Shown piece by piece: positions 1 to 7,082 of a stretch of DNA of 19,194 nt. The DNA lies in assembly GCA_031263265.1 (NCBI GenBank), contig JAISGE010000106.1:1-19194 (forward strand), in the 5' to 3' direction. The notes below the pieces were generated by a model. That model worked only from the letters and a program-made list of their open reading frames with translations. It did not search any database and had not been told where the DNA came from. How positions within the stretch are numbered: position 1 is the stretch's first letter; each line of letters starts with the position of its first letter. The position numbers and the translations under genes were made by a program. Origin of the DNA: Treponema sp. Its GTDB lineage: Bacteria; Spirochaetota; Spirochaetia; Treponematales; Breznakiellaceae.

Positions 1-365
1 AGGTTCGCTTGGGCGCTTTCAGCTACAAATCTGAAGTTCTTTGATTGTATGCGCTGTTCTGCCCGTTGTTTAGCCAGCAATGCCCGTTCATAATCAATCT
101 CTTCAGGCCATTCCGTGGCATCAGCTAAGAGGATCGTCTTGTGACTGGTAACTTCCAGAATACCTTCGGTGGTAAAGGCTTCCCTCCATTGGCCTGTCTT
201 GTCTTTGATCTTCAGAATACCGGTACATACCGGAGCCGTAAACGGGGAATGTTCTGCGTATATGCCGATTTCGCCGTCTGTTAAGGTAAGGACCACCGCC
301 GCTACCTGATCTCGAAAAAAAAGTCGATAGGGGGTATACACCTCAAAGGTATACAAGTTCGCCAT
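1..365 (-). CDS. atpC: F1Fo ATP synthase epsilon subunit (partial, C-terminus off the left edge)
   Basis: I translated the minus strand from the ATG at 363-365. It stays open to the window edge (121 codons) and begins MANLYTFEVYTPYRLFF, then GEIGIYAEHSPFTAPVCTG, which matches the N-terminal beta-sandwich of the F1 epsilon subunit (usual pattern GDIGILPGHAP). Residues about 86-112 (PEEIDYERALLAKQRAEQRI) match the start of the C-terminal helical hairpin. Epsilon is part of the central stalk, contacts gamma and the c-ring, and can inhibit ATP hydrolysis. The ATG follows the atpD stop by 14 nt and has a strong purine run (AGGGGGG) just upstream. It is the last gene of the canonical atp order. The final residues and stop lie outside the window. 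Confidence 0.93.
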   Translation of the reverse strand, partial: MANLYTFEVYTPYRLFFRDQVAAVVLTLTDGEIGIYAEHSPFTAPVCTGILKIKDKTGQWREAFTTEGILEVTSHKTILLADATEWPEEIDYERALLAKQRAEQRIQSKNFRFVAESAQAN

Positions 366-379
366 GCCGTCCCCCCTGC

Positions 380-1753
380 TCACGCCTTGGAGAGCACGTC
401 GTTGATGTCCCCAGCCATGAAGAATGCCTGTTCAGGGATGGCGTCGGTTTCACCGTCCAAGATCATCTTGAAACCCCGAACCGTTTCCTTAACCGGTATA
501 TACCGTCCAGGAATACCCGTATACCGTTCTGCCACAAAAAAGGGCTGACTGAAGAAGCGCTGTACCTTCCTGGCCCTGGATACGACGAGCTTATCCTCGG
601 CGGATAATTCGTCCATCCCCAGGATCGCGATGATATCCTGCAATTCTTTATACCGTTGGAGGGTCTGCTGAGTCCTGAGGGCTGTTTGATAATGATCTTC
701 CCCCACGAGCGCGGGATCCAAAATACGGGAGTTGGATGCCAGGGGATCCACTGAAGGATAGATCCCCAATTCAACGATCTTCCGGGAAAGCACGGTGGTA
801 GCATCAAGATGGGCAAACGTGGTAGCCGGAGCAGGATCCGTGAGGTCATCGGCAGGTACATAAACCGCCTGAACGCTGGTGATGGAACCATGGGAGGTAC
901 TGGCGATCCGCTCCTGAAGCGAACCCATCTCATTGGCTAAGGTAGGCTGGTACCCCACGGCACTAGGGATCCGGCCTAAAAGCGCGGAAACCTCAGCCCC
1001 TGCTTGGATAAACCGGAAAATATTATCCACGAATAACAACACATCCTGGCCGCCTTGATCCCGAAAATACTCCGCCATGGTAAGCCCTGCCAGGGCAACC
1101 CGCATACGGGCCCCTGGAGGCTCATTCATCTGCCCAAAAACCAGGGCGGTCTTGTCAATGACCCCGGATTCGTTCATCTCTTTCCACAAATCAGCCCCTT
1201 CCCGGGAACGTTCCCCCACCCCGGAGAAGACCGAATACCCCGCATGTTCTGTGGCGATGTTGCGGATAAGTTCCATGATCACCACGGTTTTTCCCACCCC
1301 TGCACCGCCAAAAAGGCCAATCTTACCACCCTTGGCATACGGAGCTATCAGATCGATTACCTTGATACCGGTCTCAAATACCTCGGTAGCAGGCCGCTGT
1401 TCTGCAAAGCTGGGGGCCTGCCGGTGTATGGAAGCGTAGTGCTCTGCGGTAAATGCCCCTCGATCATCAATCGCCTTACCGGTAACGCTAAACATCCTGC
1501 CCAGAACCGCTTCTCCCACCGGTACTTGAATGGGATGACCGGTATCACGCACTTCCATACCCCGGGCAAGTCCTTCGGTGGCCTCCATAGCAACACACCG
1601 AACCCGATTGTCACCGATATGCTGTAATACCTCGATAACCATCTTATGGGGTCCCTGGCTAATCTCCAAGGCATGTAAAATCCCGGGAATCGCATCTTCA
1701 TCAAACCGGACATCAACCACCGGCCCTATTATCTGTGTGATATATCCCGCCAT
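380..1753 (-). CDS. atpD: F1Fo ATP synthase beta subunit (catalytic)
   Basis: This is the catalytic nucleotide-binding subunit of F1, 457 aa (family usually 460-480). Visible motifs: Walker A GGAGVGKT at 149-156, GERSREG at 180-186 with the catalytic Glu181, Walker B LLFVDNIFRF at 239-248, the ATPase alpha/beta signature PSAVGYQPTL at 263-272, and a DELSEED-type loop written DELSAED at 381-387, which contacts gamma. The N-terminal barrel begins GYITQIIGPVVDVRF. The start is supported by GAGGA and AAGGA purine runs directly upstream. It lies 25 nt after atpG and 14 nt before atpC. All key catalytic residues appear present. A V-type B subunit is excluded by the length and by the neighbouring gene order. 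Confidence 0.98.
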   Translation of the reverse strand: MAGYITQIIGPVVDVRFDEDAIPGILHALEISQGPHKMVIEVLQHIGDNRVRCVAMEATEGLARGMEVRDTGHPIQVPVGEAVLGRMFSVTGKAIDDRGAFTAEHYASIHRQAPSFAEQRPATEVFETGIKVIDLIAPYAKGGKIGLFGGAGVGKTVVIMELIRNIATEHAGYSVFSGVGERSREGADLWKEMNESGVIDKTALVFGQMNEPPGARMRVALAGLTMAEYFRDQGGQDVLLFVDNIFRFIQAGAEVSALLGRIPSAVGYQPTLANEMGSLQERIASTSHGSITSVQAVYVPADDLTDPAPATTFAHLDATTVLSRKIVELGIYPSVDPLASNSRILDPALVGEDHYQTALRTQQTLQRYKELQDIIAILGMDELSAEDKLVVSRARKVQRFFSQPFFVAERYTGIPGRYIPVKETVRGFKMILDGETDAIPEQAFFMAGDINDVLSKA

Positions 1754-1778
1754 TCCTTATTCCTCACTTCAAACCACC

Positions 1779-2666
1779 CTACTCCGATAGTACTGCGGAG
1801 CCTGAAATTATTTCCGATACTTCCTGGGTAATAGTCGCCTGCCTGACCCGGTTGTAGAAGATCTGGAGGCTGCCCAACATATCTTGGGCATTTTTTGACG
1901 CCTCTTCCATAGCCGCCATCCGGGCGCTTTGCTCACTGACATACGCCTCTACCAGGGACCCGTAGACAATACCTTTGATGTAAAAAGGCGCCAACACATC
2001 AAATACCGCGGTTCCAGAAGGAATGTATTCCAAGGGTATCTTTACCCGCTTCTGACCTCCGCTTTGGGCAATGTCTTCTTGTATCTTTTCTGCGTCCAAA
2101 GGCAGAATCTGCCGGGCCCTGGGAAGGAGCTTGACGGTGCTATACATGTGGGTATAGACGATATGAACTTCCTTAAATATGCCCCAGACATACTGGGAGA
2201 TAAGATAATCGGTAACTTCCTTGGCATCTTCCACCGTAGGCAATTGGGACTTGAAAGAAAAGCTTTCAAGGATTGCATAAGGTGTATGGGCAAAATACCG
2301 ATACCCGATGGAACCGATAAGAATCAGAACCGGCTTTCTAAGACTCTCGCAAATCTGCGTGGCCTGCCGGACTACGTTGGCATTATAGCCCCCGGCTAAA
2401 CCTTTATCACTGGTAAGCACCACCACCGCGGCATGGGAACCGGTCTCCTCCTCGGTATTTTTGAAGAACTGGCTCTCAAGCACCCCGGCGCCGGATACAA
2501 TATCATACATGGATTTTTGAATACGGGTAAAGAACGGCTCCGTATCCTCCAGTATCCGTCGGCCTTTACGCAACTTAGCCGTGGAAATCAGGTTCATAGC
2601 CTTGGTAACTTGTAAGGTCTGTGTGATAGCACGCATCCTGAGCCGTACATCCCGTAAATTCGCCAT
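1779..2666 (-). CDS. atpG: F1Fo ATP synthase gamma subunit (central rotor)
   Basis: Gamma forms the asymmetric rotor shaft of F1, 295 aa (usual 285-300). The N-terminal helix carries the family pattern TQTLQVTKAMNLISTAKLRK (residues 16-34), a Rossmann-like core has SDKGLAGGYN at 86-95 (family SDRGLCGGYN), and the C-terminal helix is YNRVRQATITQEVSEIISG from 271, close to the family signature YNRARQAxITxEhxEIVxGA. Translation starts 9 nt after the atpA stop, with an AGGGGA Shine-Dalgarno overlapping the atpA stop region, which suggests coupled translation. Confidence 0.97.
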   Translation of the reverse strand: MANLRDVRLRMRAITQTLQVTKAMNLISTAKLRKGRRILEDTEPFFTRIQKSMYDIVSGAGVLESQFFKNTEEETGSHAAVVVLTSDKGLAGGYNANVVRQATQICESLRKPVLILIGSIGYRYFAHTPYAILESFSFKSQLPTVEDAKEVTDYLISQYVWGIFKEVHIVYTHMYSTVKLLPRARQILPLDAEKIQEDIAQSGGQKRVKIPLEYIPSGTAVFDVLAPFYIKGIVYGSLVEAYVSEQSARMAAMEEASKNAQDMLGSLQIFYNRVRQATITQEVSEIISGSAVLSE

Positions 2667-2675
2667 GCTGTTCCC

Positions 2676-4178
2676 CTATTGGTTAGTACTTTTATACGTT
2701 TCTATTGCCGCGCGCAATTCCTCTTCATAGTCAAAGGAAAGGGTTTCGGTAGCGCTAATGCTTTCCAGAATTCCCTGGTGCTGCATCTTGAGATATTCAA
2801 TAAAACCTTTGATAAACGCGGTAATCCTATCCTGCGCAACATCCATAAGATAGCTGTTTACGGAAATATACAGGATGATCGCTTGTTCTGCCATTGGCCA
2901 GGGAGCATATTGGGGCTGCTTCAGCATTTCCATGAGCCGTACCCCTTGCGCAAGTTTATCCTGAGTAGCCTTATCCAGGTCGCTCCCAAATTGGGCAAAG
3001 GCTGCCATTTCCCGGTACTGGGCCAAATCCAGCCGCAACCTGCCGGCGATCTTCCTTATGACCTGGGTCTGGGCAGCGCCCCCTACCCGGCTTACCGAGA
3101 GTCCTACGTCAATAGCCGGTCTAAAACCGCCATTGAACAGCTCTGCATCTAAAAAGATCTGACCGTCGGTAATGGAAATCACATTGGTGGGAATATACGA
3201 AGCAATATCTCCAGCCTGGGTCTCTACAATGGGCAAAGCAGTGATGGAACCCCCGCCCAAGGCATCGGATAACTTCGCTGCCCGCTCCAAAAGCCGGGAA
3301 TGGAGGTAAAACACATCTCCGGGGAAGGCTTCCCGTCCTGGAGGCCGGCGCAAAAGCAGGCTGATAGTCCGGTAGGCCACCGCATGTTTGGATAGATCGT
3401 CGTATACCACCAGCACATCCTTACCACGATGCATAAAATGTTCTGCCATCGCTACCGCAGCATAGGGTGCCAGGTACTGCAATGCCGGGGAATCCGAGGC
3501 AGATGCCAAGACCACCAGGGTGTAGTCCAGGGCGCCGGACCGTTCCAGGGTCTGGACAATCGCGGCTACGGAAGCGGCTTTCTGCCCAATGGCGCAATAC
3601 ACACAGTACATCCCTTTGCCCTTCTGATTGATGATGGTATCAATAACCAGAGCGGTCTTTCCGGTCTGCCTATCACCGATGATGAGTTCCCGCTGACCTC
3701 GGCCTATGGGAATCATGGCATCAATCGAAAGTATCCCGGTTTGGAGCGGCTTGTCCACCGAACCGCGGGCAATAACCGGCGCTGCGGGGGATTCAATGGG
3801 GAGATATTCCTCCGCTTCCACAGGTCCTTTACCGTCCACAGGGAGTCCCAAAGGATTGAGGATCCGCCCCAATAACCCGGTCCCCCCAGGAACCATTACC
3901 ACCTTGCCGGTACCTCTCACCTCTTCCCCATCGTGTACCAGGGATTCTCCGGAGAAAAGCACACAGCCAACCCCATCTTCCAGCAGGTTAAGGACAATAC
4001 CGGTAGCGCCGGAACTAAACTCCACCAGTTCTCCGTATACCGCCTTATCCAATCCATGGACTGTGGCTACCGAATCACCCACCTGGACCACGAACCCAAC
4101 TGAAGCGGAAACCACCTTGGCTTCCCAATGCTCAAGCTGTTCTTGTAAAACCTTGGTGAGGTCGCTGAAATTTACCAT
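2676..4178 (-). CDS. atpA: F1Fo ATP synthase alpha subunit
   Basis: This is the non-catalytic nucleotide-binding subunit of the F1 hexamer, 500 aa (usual 500-515). Motifs seen: N-terminal barrel with VQVGDSVATVHGL (31-43), Walker A GDRQTGKT at 168-175, Walker B VLVVYDDLSKHAVAYR around 255-270, and GLSVSRVGG at 359-367, whose Arg364 is the arginine finger that reaches into the beta catalytic site. The start overlaps the atpH stop by 7 nt, so translation is probably coupled. The N-terminus (FSDLTKVLQEQLEHWEAKV) resembles the usual helix that binds the delta subunit. Confidence 0.98.
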   Translation of the reverse strand: MVNFSDLTKVLQEQLEHWEAKVVSASVGFVVQVGDSVATVHGLDKAVYGELVEFSSGATGIVLNLLEDGVGCVLFSGESLVHDGEEVRGTGKVVMVPGGTGLLGRILNPLGLPVDGKGPVEAEEYLPIESPAAPVIARGSVDKPLQTGILSIDAMIPIGRGQRELIIGDRQTGKTALVIDTIINQKGKGMYCVYCAIGQKAASVAAIVQTLERSGALDYTLVVLASASDSPALQYLAPYAAVAMAEHFMHRGKDVLVVYDDLSKHAVAYRTISLLLRRPPGREAFPGDVFYLHSRLLERAAKLSDALGGGSITALPIVETQAGDIASYIPTNVISITDGQIFLDAELFNGGFRPAIDVGLSVSRVGGAAQTQVIRKIAGRLRLDLAQYREMAAFAQFGSDLDKATQDKLAQGVRLMEMLKQPQYAPWPMAEQAIILYISVNSYLMDVAQDRITAFIKGFIEYLKMQHQGILESISATETLSFDYEEELRAAIETYKSTNQ

Positions 4179-4768
4179 GAAAACCCTCCGCCCGCCGCGG
4201 TTTCCCGGGGAGCCGCGTGTAAATCCTGGGCCAACTGCTGTAATTGGGTACGCAAGCTGGCATCTATGAGGCCGCTGCCTATCCGCAACCGGTACCCGCC
4301 TAAGAGTTCCGGGACGATCTGTACCATTACTTTGATTTCCTTAACTGCGGTATGGGACGCTCTAGTGTGGGATCCAGCTAAGGCCGCCTCTAAGCGATGC
4401 TGGAATGAGGCTTCCACGGGAAAAGCCGATTCCACCGTAACCCGCAGGATACCCTTTTGCCGATCTAGTAAGGTTTCCAGGGCGCTCATAAGCTCAGGAG
4501 CATGACTCAGGTACCCCTTCTTCACCAAAAGCAGGAGGATCCGCACTGCATATTCCACGCCCACATCTGAAAGATCTGATTCTGAGCTTACGTGGTTAAG
4601 CGCCTTTCGGATCATCCCTTCCAGTTCCTTTGCCGCATGAGTCCCGGCAAGTGTTCCAGGGATAGCGCTAATGAGCGGCATCAGGGCTTTTAAAGCCCCG
4701 AAACCCACTTCGGTATGTACCCCGCATGAACCGGCAAACCCCGTGGCCCAGCGTTCCCCGCTAAACAT
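4172..4768 (-). CDS. atpH: F1Fo ATP synthase delta subunit (peripheral stalk)
   Basis: Delta (the OSCP homologue) joins the peripheral stalk b subunits to the top of F1, 198 aa (family about 175-185). Sequence conservation in this family is low. The assignment rests on the C-terminal signature VPELLGGYRLRIGSGLIDAS (about 152-171), which matches the family pattern of a Gly-Gly segment followed by G-x-x-xIDxS and a short amphipathic helix, and on position between atpF and atpA. It overlaps atpF by 8 nt and atpA by 7 nt. The N-terminal 15 residues (with WATGFAGSC) are not typical; the more usual RYAxAL-type start is not obvious. Confidence 0.9.
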   Translation of the reverse strand: MFSGERWATGFAGSCGVHTEVGFGALKALMPLISAIPGTLAGTHAAKELEGMIRKALNHVSSESDLSDVGVEYAVRILLLLVKKGYLSHAPELMSALETLLDRQKGILRVTVESAFPVEASFQHRLEAALAGSHTRASHTAVKEIKVMVQIVPELLGGYRLRIGSGLIDASLRTQLQQLAQDLHAAPRETAAGGGFSW

Positions 4769-5255
4769 CTTGGTCCTTCCCTAATTCCTGCAAGAGAAGG
4801 CCGGCAAAATGAGTGCTGTCTTCCCGGTTAAGCTCCCGTTTGAGGAGACGGCTTGAGGCTCGTATCACTAATGCAGCGGCCTCAGCCCTGAAAATGGCCA
4901 GGGCAGCCTGGCGTTCTGCTTCAAGCTGTTTCCGGCCTTGGTCTAGGGCCTGTGCTGCTGCGGCTTTTCCTTCCGCAATGATCTGTTCCCCCTGCTTCCG
5001 GGCCTGTTCCTCCGCGGCTTTGATGATAGCTGCACCTGCTTCCTTGGCATGGTTGAGCTGTTCTTCATAGCGGTACAGAAGCGCCTGGGCCTCGGCCTTA
5101 TCTTTTTCTGCGCGCTCGATAGTATCCTGGACTTTTTTTGCCCGATCCTCCATAAAGCGGGTAAGGGGCTTAAACAAGACCGCCCGTAACACCACAAACA
5201 ATATCCCGATGTTGAGCAGCGTAACCAGGAAGGTGCTGATTGAAGGATCGATCAT
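4761..5255 (-). CDS. atpF: F1Fo ATP synthase b subunit (membrane stator)
   Basis: The b subunit anchors the peripheral stalk in the membrane, 164 aa (usual 155-170). It has one N-terminal membrane segment (about 6-27, ISTFLVTLLNIGILFVVLRA) followed by a long charged, alanine-rich coiled coil with heavy Glu/Lys/Ala/Gln content (about 33-150). Only one b-type gene is present, so the stalk is probably a homodimer, unlike the b/b' pair of phototrophs. The start lies 6 nt after the atpE stop and the end overlaps atpH by 8 nt. Confidence 0.95.
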   Translation of the reverse strand: MIDPSISTFLVTLLNIGILFVVLRAVLFKPLTRFMEDRAKKVQDTIERAEKDKAEAQALLYRYEEQLNHAKEAGAAIIKAAEEQARKQGEQIIAEGKAAAAQALDQGRKQLEAERQAALAIFRAEAAALVIRASSRLLKRELNREDSTHFAGLLLQELGKDQDV

Positions 5256-5261
5256 ACCCTA

Positions 5262-5486
5262 TCAGGCCTTGGTAAAGATAAGGATGGCGATGACAAACCC
5301 ATATATAGCAGTAGCTTCTGCCAGGGCTATCCCTAAGAAAAATACGGTCTGAATCTTTCCTGCAGCTTCAGGCTGCCGGGAAATAGCATCCGCCGCCTTA
5401 CCGGTGGCAATACCAATACCAATACCCGCGCCTATACCGGTAAATACCGCAATACCCGCGCCGATGAGAAATAAAAGACTGGTCAT
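5262..5486 (-). CDS. atpE: F1Fo ATP synthase c subunit (rotor ring)
   Basis: This 74-aa proteolipid is a helical hairpin: membrane helix 1 about 4-27 with the glycine ladder GIGAGIGIGIATGKA, a polar loop with RQPE at 37-40, and helix 2 about 46-71 with the ion-binding carboxylate Glu57 (LAEATAIYGF). Aligned with Na+-binding rings such as that of Ilyobacter tartaricus, the helix-1 Gln ligand is replaced by Ile24 and the Ser after the Glu is Ala58, while Thr59 and Tyr62 are kept. Two Na+ ligands are therefore missing and proton coupling is the simpler reading. The start has a clear Shine-Dalgarno (AAGGAG, about 8 nt upstream), probably the strongest in the operon, as expected for the subunit needed in many copies. 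Confidence 0.97.
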   Translation of the reverse strand: MTSLLFLIGAGIAVFTGIGAGIGIGIATGKAADAISRQPEAAGKIQTVFFLGIALAEATAIYGFVIAILIFTKA

Positions 5487-5525
5487 AAATGAATATTCTC
5501 CTTAAATTTAGGTTGTAAACCATAA

Positions 5526-6293
5526 TTATGTATGCTCTTCCTCTACCGCTTCGGCGATGAAGAGGGTGGTTAAAAACGTAAAGACTACGGCCTGAATAAG
5601 GCCGTCAAACAAATCAAAATACAAGGACAAGAACGCGGGAACCACCAGGGGAATCGGCAAGGCCCCTTCAATCAAAAGCATGATGATATAGCCCCCCAAG
5701 ATATTCCCAAAAAGCCGCAGGCACAGGGACAAGGGCCGAATCAGGTACTCAAGCAGGTTAAAGGGCAGCATCATAGGGGCGGGGGATAAGAGCTTTTTAC
5801 CCCAACCCCGGAGTCCCTTGGCCCTAAGTCCCCCAATCAGTACCAGCAGGATGGTCAGCAGGGCAAAAGCCGCGGTTACATTAATGTCCCTGGTAGGCGG
5901 CTTGATGGTAAAGGGGGGTTCACTATGCAAAAGCCCAATCCCCAGGGGGGAAATAACAGGGATGCTATTAGCCGTGAACAGAAACAGGAAGATGGTGCCG
6001 ATATAGGGGCCGTATACTCCGGCCCGTTTCCCAAAGTGTTCTTTAGAAAAGGTGTTCAGGAATCCGATTAAGGCTTCCAGGATCACCTGAGACCCCCGGG
6101 GAATCTGCTGTAAGTTACGGGTGAGCAGCAGAGACCCGATGATTAAAAGGGCCATTACCACCCAGGAGACCAAGATGCTTTCGTTAATAACAAACGAGGT
6201 AAGTTCAGAGCCAAACAACGAAATTGAAAAACCCTCTGGAAAAGGTATGGAAATAATAGGCTTAAATGCCCCCAAGGCTTCTTTAATATCCAT
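5526..6293 (-). CDS. atpB: F1Fo ATP synthase a subunit (ion channel)
   Basis: Subunit a forms the half-channels next to the c-ring, 255 aa. Membrane segments are visible at about 38-57, 98-120, 139-157, 190-209 and 214-247. The essential arginine is Arg193 in SLCLRLFGNILGG, and the last helix carries the conserved Gln (Gln234 in GLIQAVVFTFLTTLF). The segment TANSIPVISPLGIG (107-120) corresponds to the family TNLxGLxP region. It is the first gene of the classic B-E-F-H-A-G-D-C order and lies 39 nt before atpE. No good Shine-Dalgarno is visible before the ATG. A promoter candidate lies about 80 nt upstream (6374-6402). Confidence 0.96.
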   Translation of the reverse strand: MDIKEALGAFKPIISIPFPEGFSISLFGSELTSFVINESILVSWVVMALLIIGSLLLTRNLQQIPRGSQVILEALIGFLNTFSKEHFGKRAGVYGPYIGTIFLFLFTANSIPVISPLGIGLLHSEPPFTIKPPTRDINVTAAFALLTILLVLIGGLRAKGLRGWGKKLLSPAPMMLPFNLLEYLIRPLSLCLRLFGNILGGYIIMLLIEGALPIPLVVPAFLSLYFDLFDGLIQAVVFTFLTTLFIAEAVEEEHT

Positions 6294-6373
6294 TCTGTTC
6301 TATCACTTTGAGCTTCTGCTATGATTTTTTGGCACGCCTCTTAACTTGGCAAGAGCGCTTACTAATCTTCTTT

Positions 6374-6402
6374 ATCATAGACTTTTCTGAAAAAAAAGTC
6401 AG
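6374..6402 (-). promoter_or_regulatory. Candidate promoter for the atp operon
   Basis: On the minus strand a -35-like CTGACT (6397-6402) is followed by a 17-nt spacer and a -10-like TATGAT (6374-6379). Transcription would start near 6367, leaving a leader of about 74 nt before atpB. The leader can form an imperfect hairpin (GCGCTCTT / AAGAGGCG with a bulge). This is motif matching only. Confidence 0.45.
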
Positions 6403-6443
6403 CTCTTTGGGGAACAAAAAATAAGAAAATTAGTCCTGCTGGT

Positions 6444-6959
6444 TCACTCTTTTTTAAAGAAAAAATCATCCTTAAAATATCTCTTTAAGAAGTTCTCTGA
6501 AACTGCGTCCTGTTTACTCATGTGGGTATACGTGGCTTCCAAAAAGCCCTTAGTTATATAGAAACATCCCAAGATGAAAAATTCCGCCACATTGGTAACG
6601 ATTCCCATAGCCTGGTACATCCGTACCGGGTTATCCAACACAAAGTCGGTCATAATATATTCAATGACCGTCTGTTGGGTCAGGTTACTCGCATATATGA
6701 TCTCTGAAACAGGAAATTCCTCCTGCATCAGGGTCTTTCCCTGGGTAACAAAGAAATTACCCACCAAGGATCGATCAACACCCCGATCCAAGGTACGGGA
6801 AAGAAGCGCATACACCGGCACATTCGACTCAATTAATGGGCCGTTTTCCAAAACATTGTAGTGTTTAAGCTGAGGAGCCTTGCGGATTTTATCTTTCCAG
6901 CGCGTGGCAAAATCCCGAGCTTTCAAATTTAAAGTATCTATGAGTATTCTATCAACCAT
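6444..6959 (-). CDS. Uncharacterised all-helical protein, possibly RsbRD N-terminal-like sensor domain
   Basis: This 171-aa protein is soluble, with no signal peptide or clear membrane segment, and is predicted by eye to be nearly all helix. It has RWKDKIRKAP (20-29), SRTLDRGVDRSLVGNFF (54-70), EEFPVSEIIYASNLTQQTV (80-98) and VAEFFILGCFYITKGFLE (124-141), and ends in a very Phe/Lys-rich tail (YFKDDFFFKKE). The pattern of a Trp-containing first helix plus a basic, Phe-Pro-x-x-Glu-x-x-x-A-x-x-L segment resembles the RsbRD_N/RsbR N-terminal sensor fold, but this is a weak by-eye match. It lies 150 nt upstream of atpB on the same strand, where many bacteria have atpI, which it does not resemble. 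GC is lower than in the atp genes (about 37-47% in sampled lines). The ATG is only 6 nt after a -10-like box. Confidence 0.85.
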   Translation of the reverse strand: MVDRILIDTLNLKARDFATRWKDKIRKAPQLKHYNVLENGPLIESNVPVYALLSRTLDRGVDRSLVGNFFVTQGKTLMQEEFPVSEIIYASNLTQQTVIEYIMTDFVLDNPVRMYQAMGIVTNVAEFFILGCFYITKGFLEATYTHMSKQDAVSENFLKRYFKDDFFFKKE

Positions 6960-6963
6960 ATCT

Positions 6964-6975
6964 GTAGTATACTAC
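6964..6975. repeat. Perfect 12-bp palindrome GTAGTATACTAC over a -10 box
   Basis: The sequence equals its own reverse complement and covers the -10 element for the minus-strand gene starting at 6959, in a 123-bp divergent intergenic region. It could be an operator. A related palindrome, TGTAGTACTACA, occurs at 9095-9106. Confidence 0.6.
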
Positions 6976-6993
6976 GCCCTCAAAAATTAGCAA
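6966..6993 (-). promoter_or_regulatory. Candidate promoter with -10 directly before the 6959 start (leaderless type)
   Basis: Minus strand: TTGCTA (6988-6993), a 16-nt spacer, then TATACT (6966-6971). The expected start site, about 7 nt downstream, is the A of the ATG at 6959. No Shine-Dalgarno lies at a working distance. The -10 is embedded in a perfect 12-bp palindrome (6964-6975). Confidence 0.5.
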
Positions 6994-7047
6994 GAAAAAA
7001 GGAAGGAACAACGGATTCCCCGCGGGATAGAATAGGTTCCTCAAGCC

Positions 7048-7076
7048 TTCCCAGAGTTCACCCTGCAACGTATAGT
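7048..7076 (+). promoter_or_regulatory. Candidate promoter for the nagZ-like gene (leaderless type)
   Basis: TTCCCA (7048-7053, 4/6 match), a 17-nt spacer, then TATAGT (7071-7076, 5/6 match). The ATG at 7083 starts 6 nt after the -10, so the mRNA would begin at or next to the start codon. The AAAGG between them ends 1 nt from the ATG, too close for normal Shine-Dalgarno use. Confidence 0.45.
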
Positions 7077-7082
7077 AAAGGT

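Noticed and set aside
1055..1627. A long plus-strand open frame (about 190 codons) opposite atpD.
   Set aside because: It is antisense to a clearly conserved catalytic gene, has low-complexity Pro/His/Gly-rich content, no ribosome binding site and no recognisable domain. Similar shadows occur opposite atpA and murD.
5262..5486. A sodium-specific c-ring.
   Set aside because: The helix-1 Gln and the Ser after the Glu, both Na+ ligands, are replaced by Ile24 and Ala58.
6380..6400. AT-rich hairpin GACTTTT...AAAAGTC between the unknown gene and atpB as a terminator.
   Set aside because: It is imperfect, very AT-rich, not followed by a U-run on the minus strand, and overlaps a better promoter reading.
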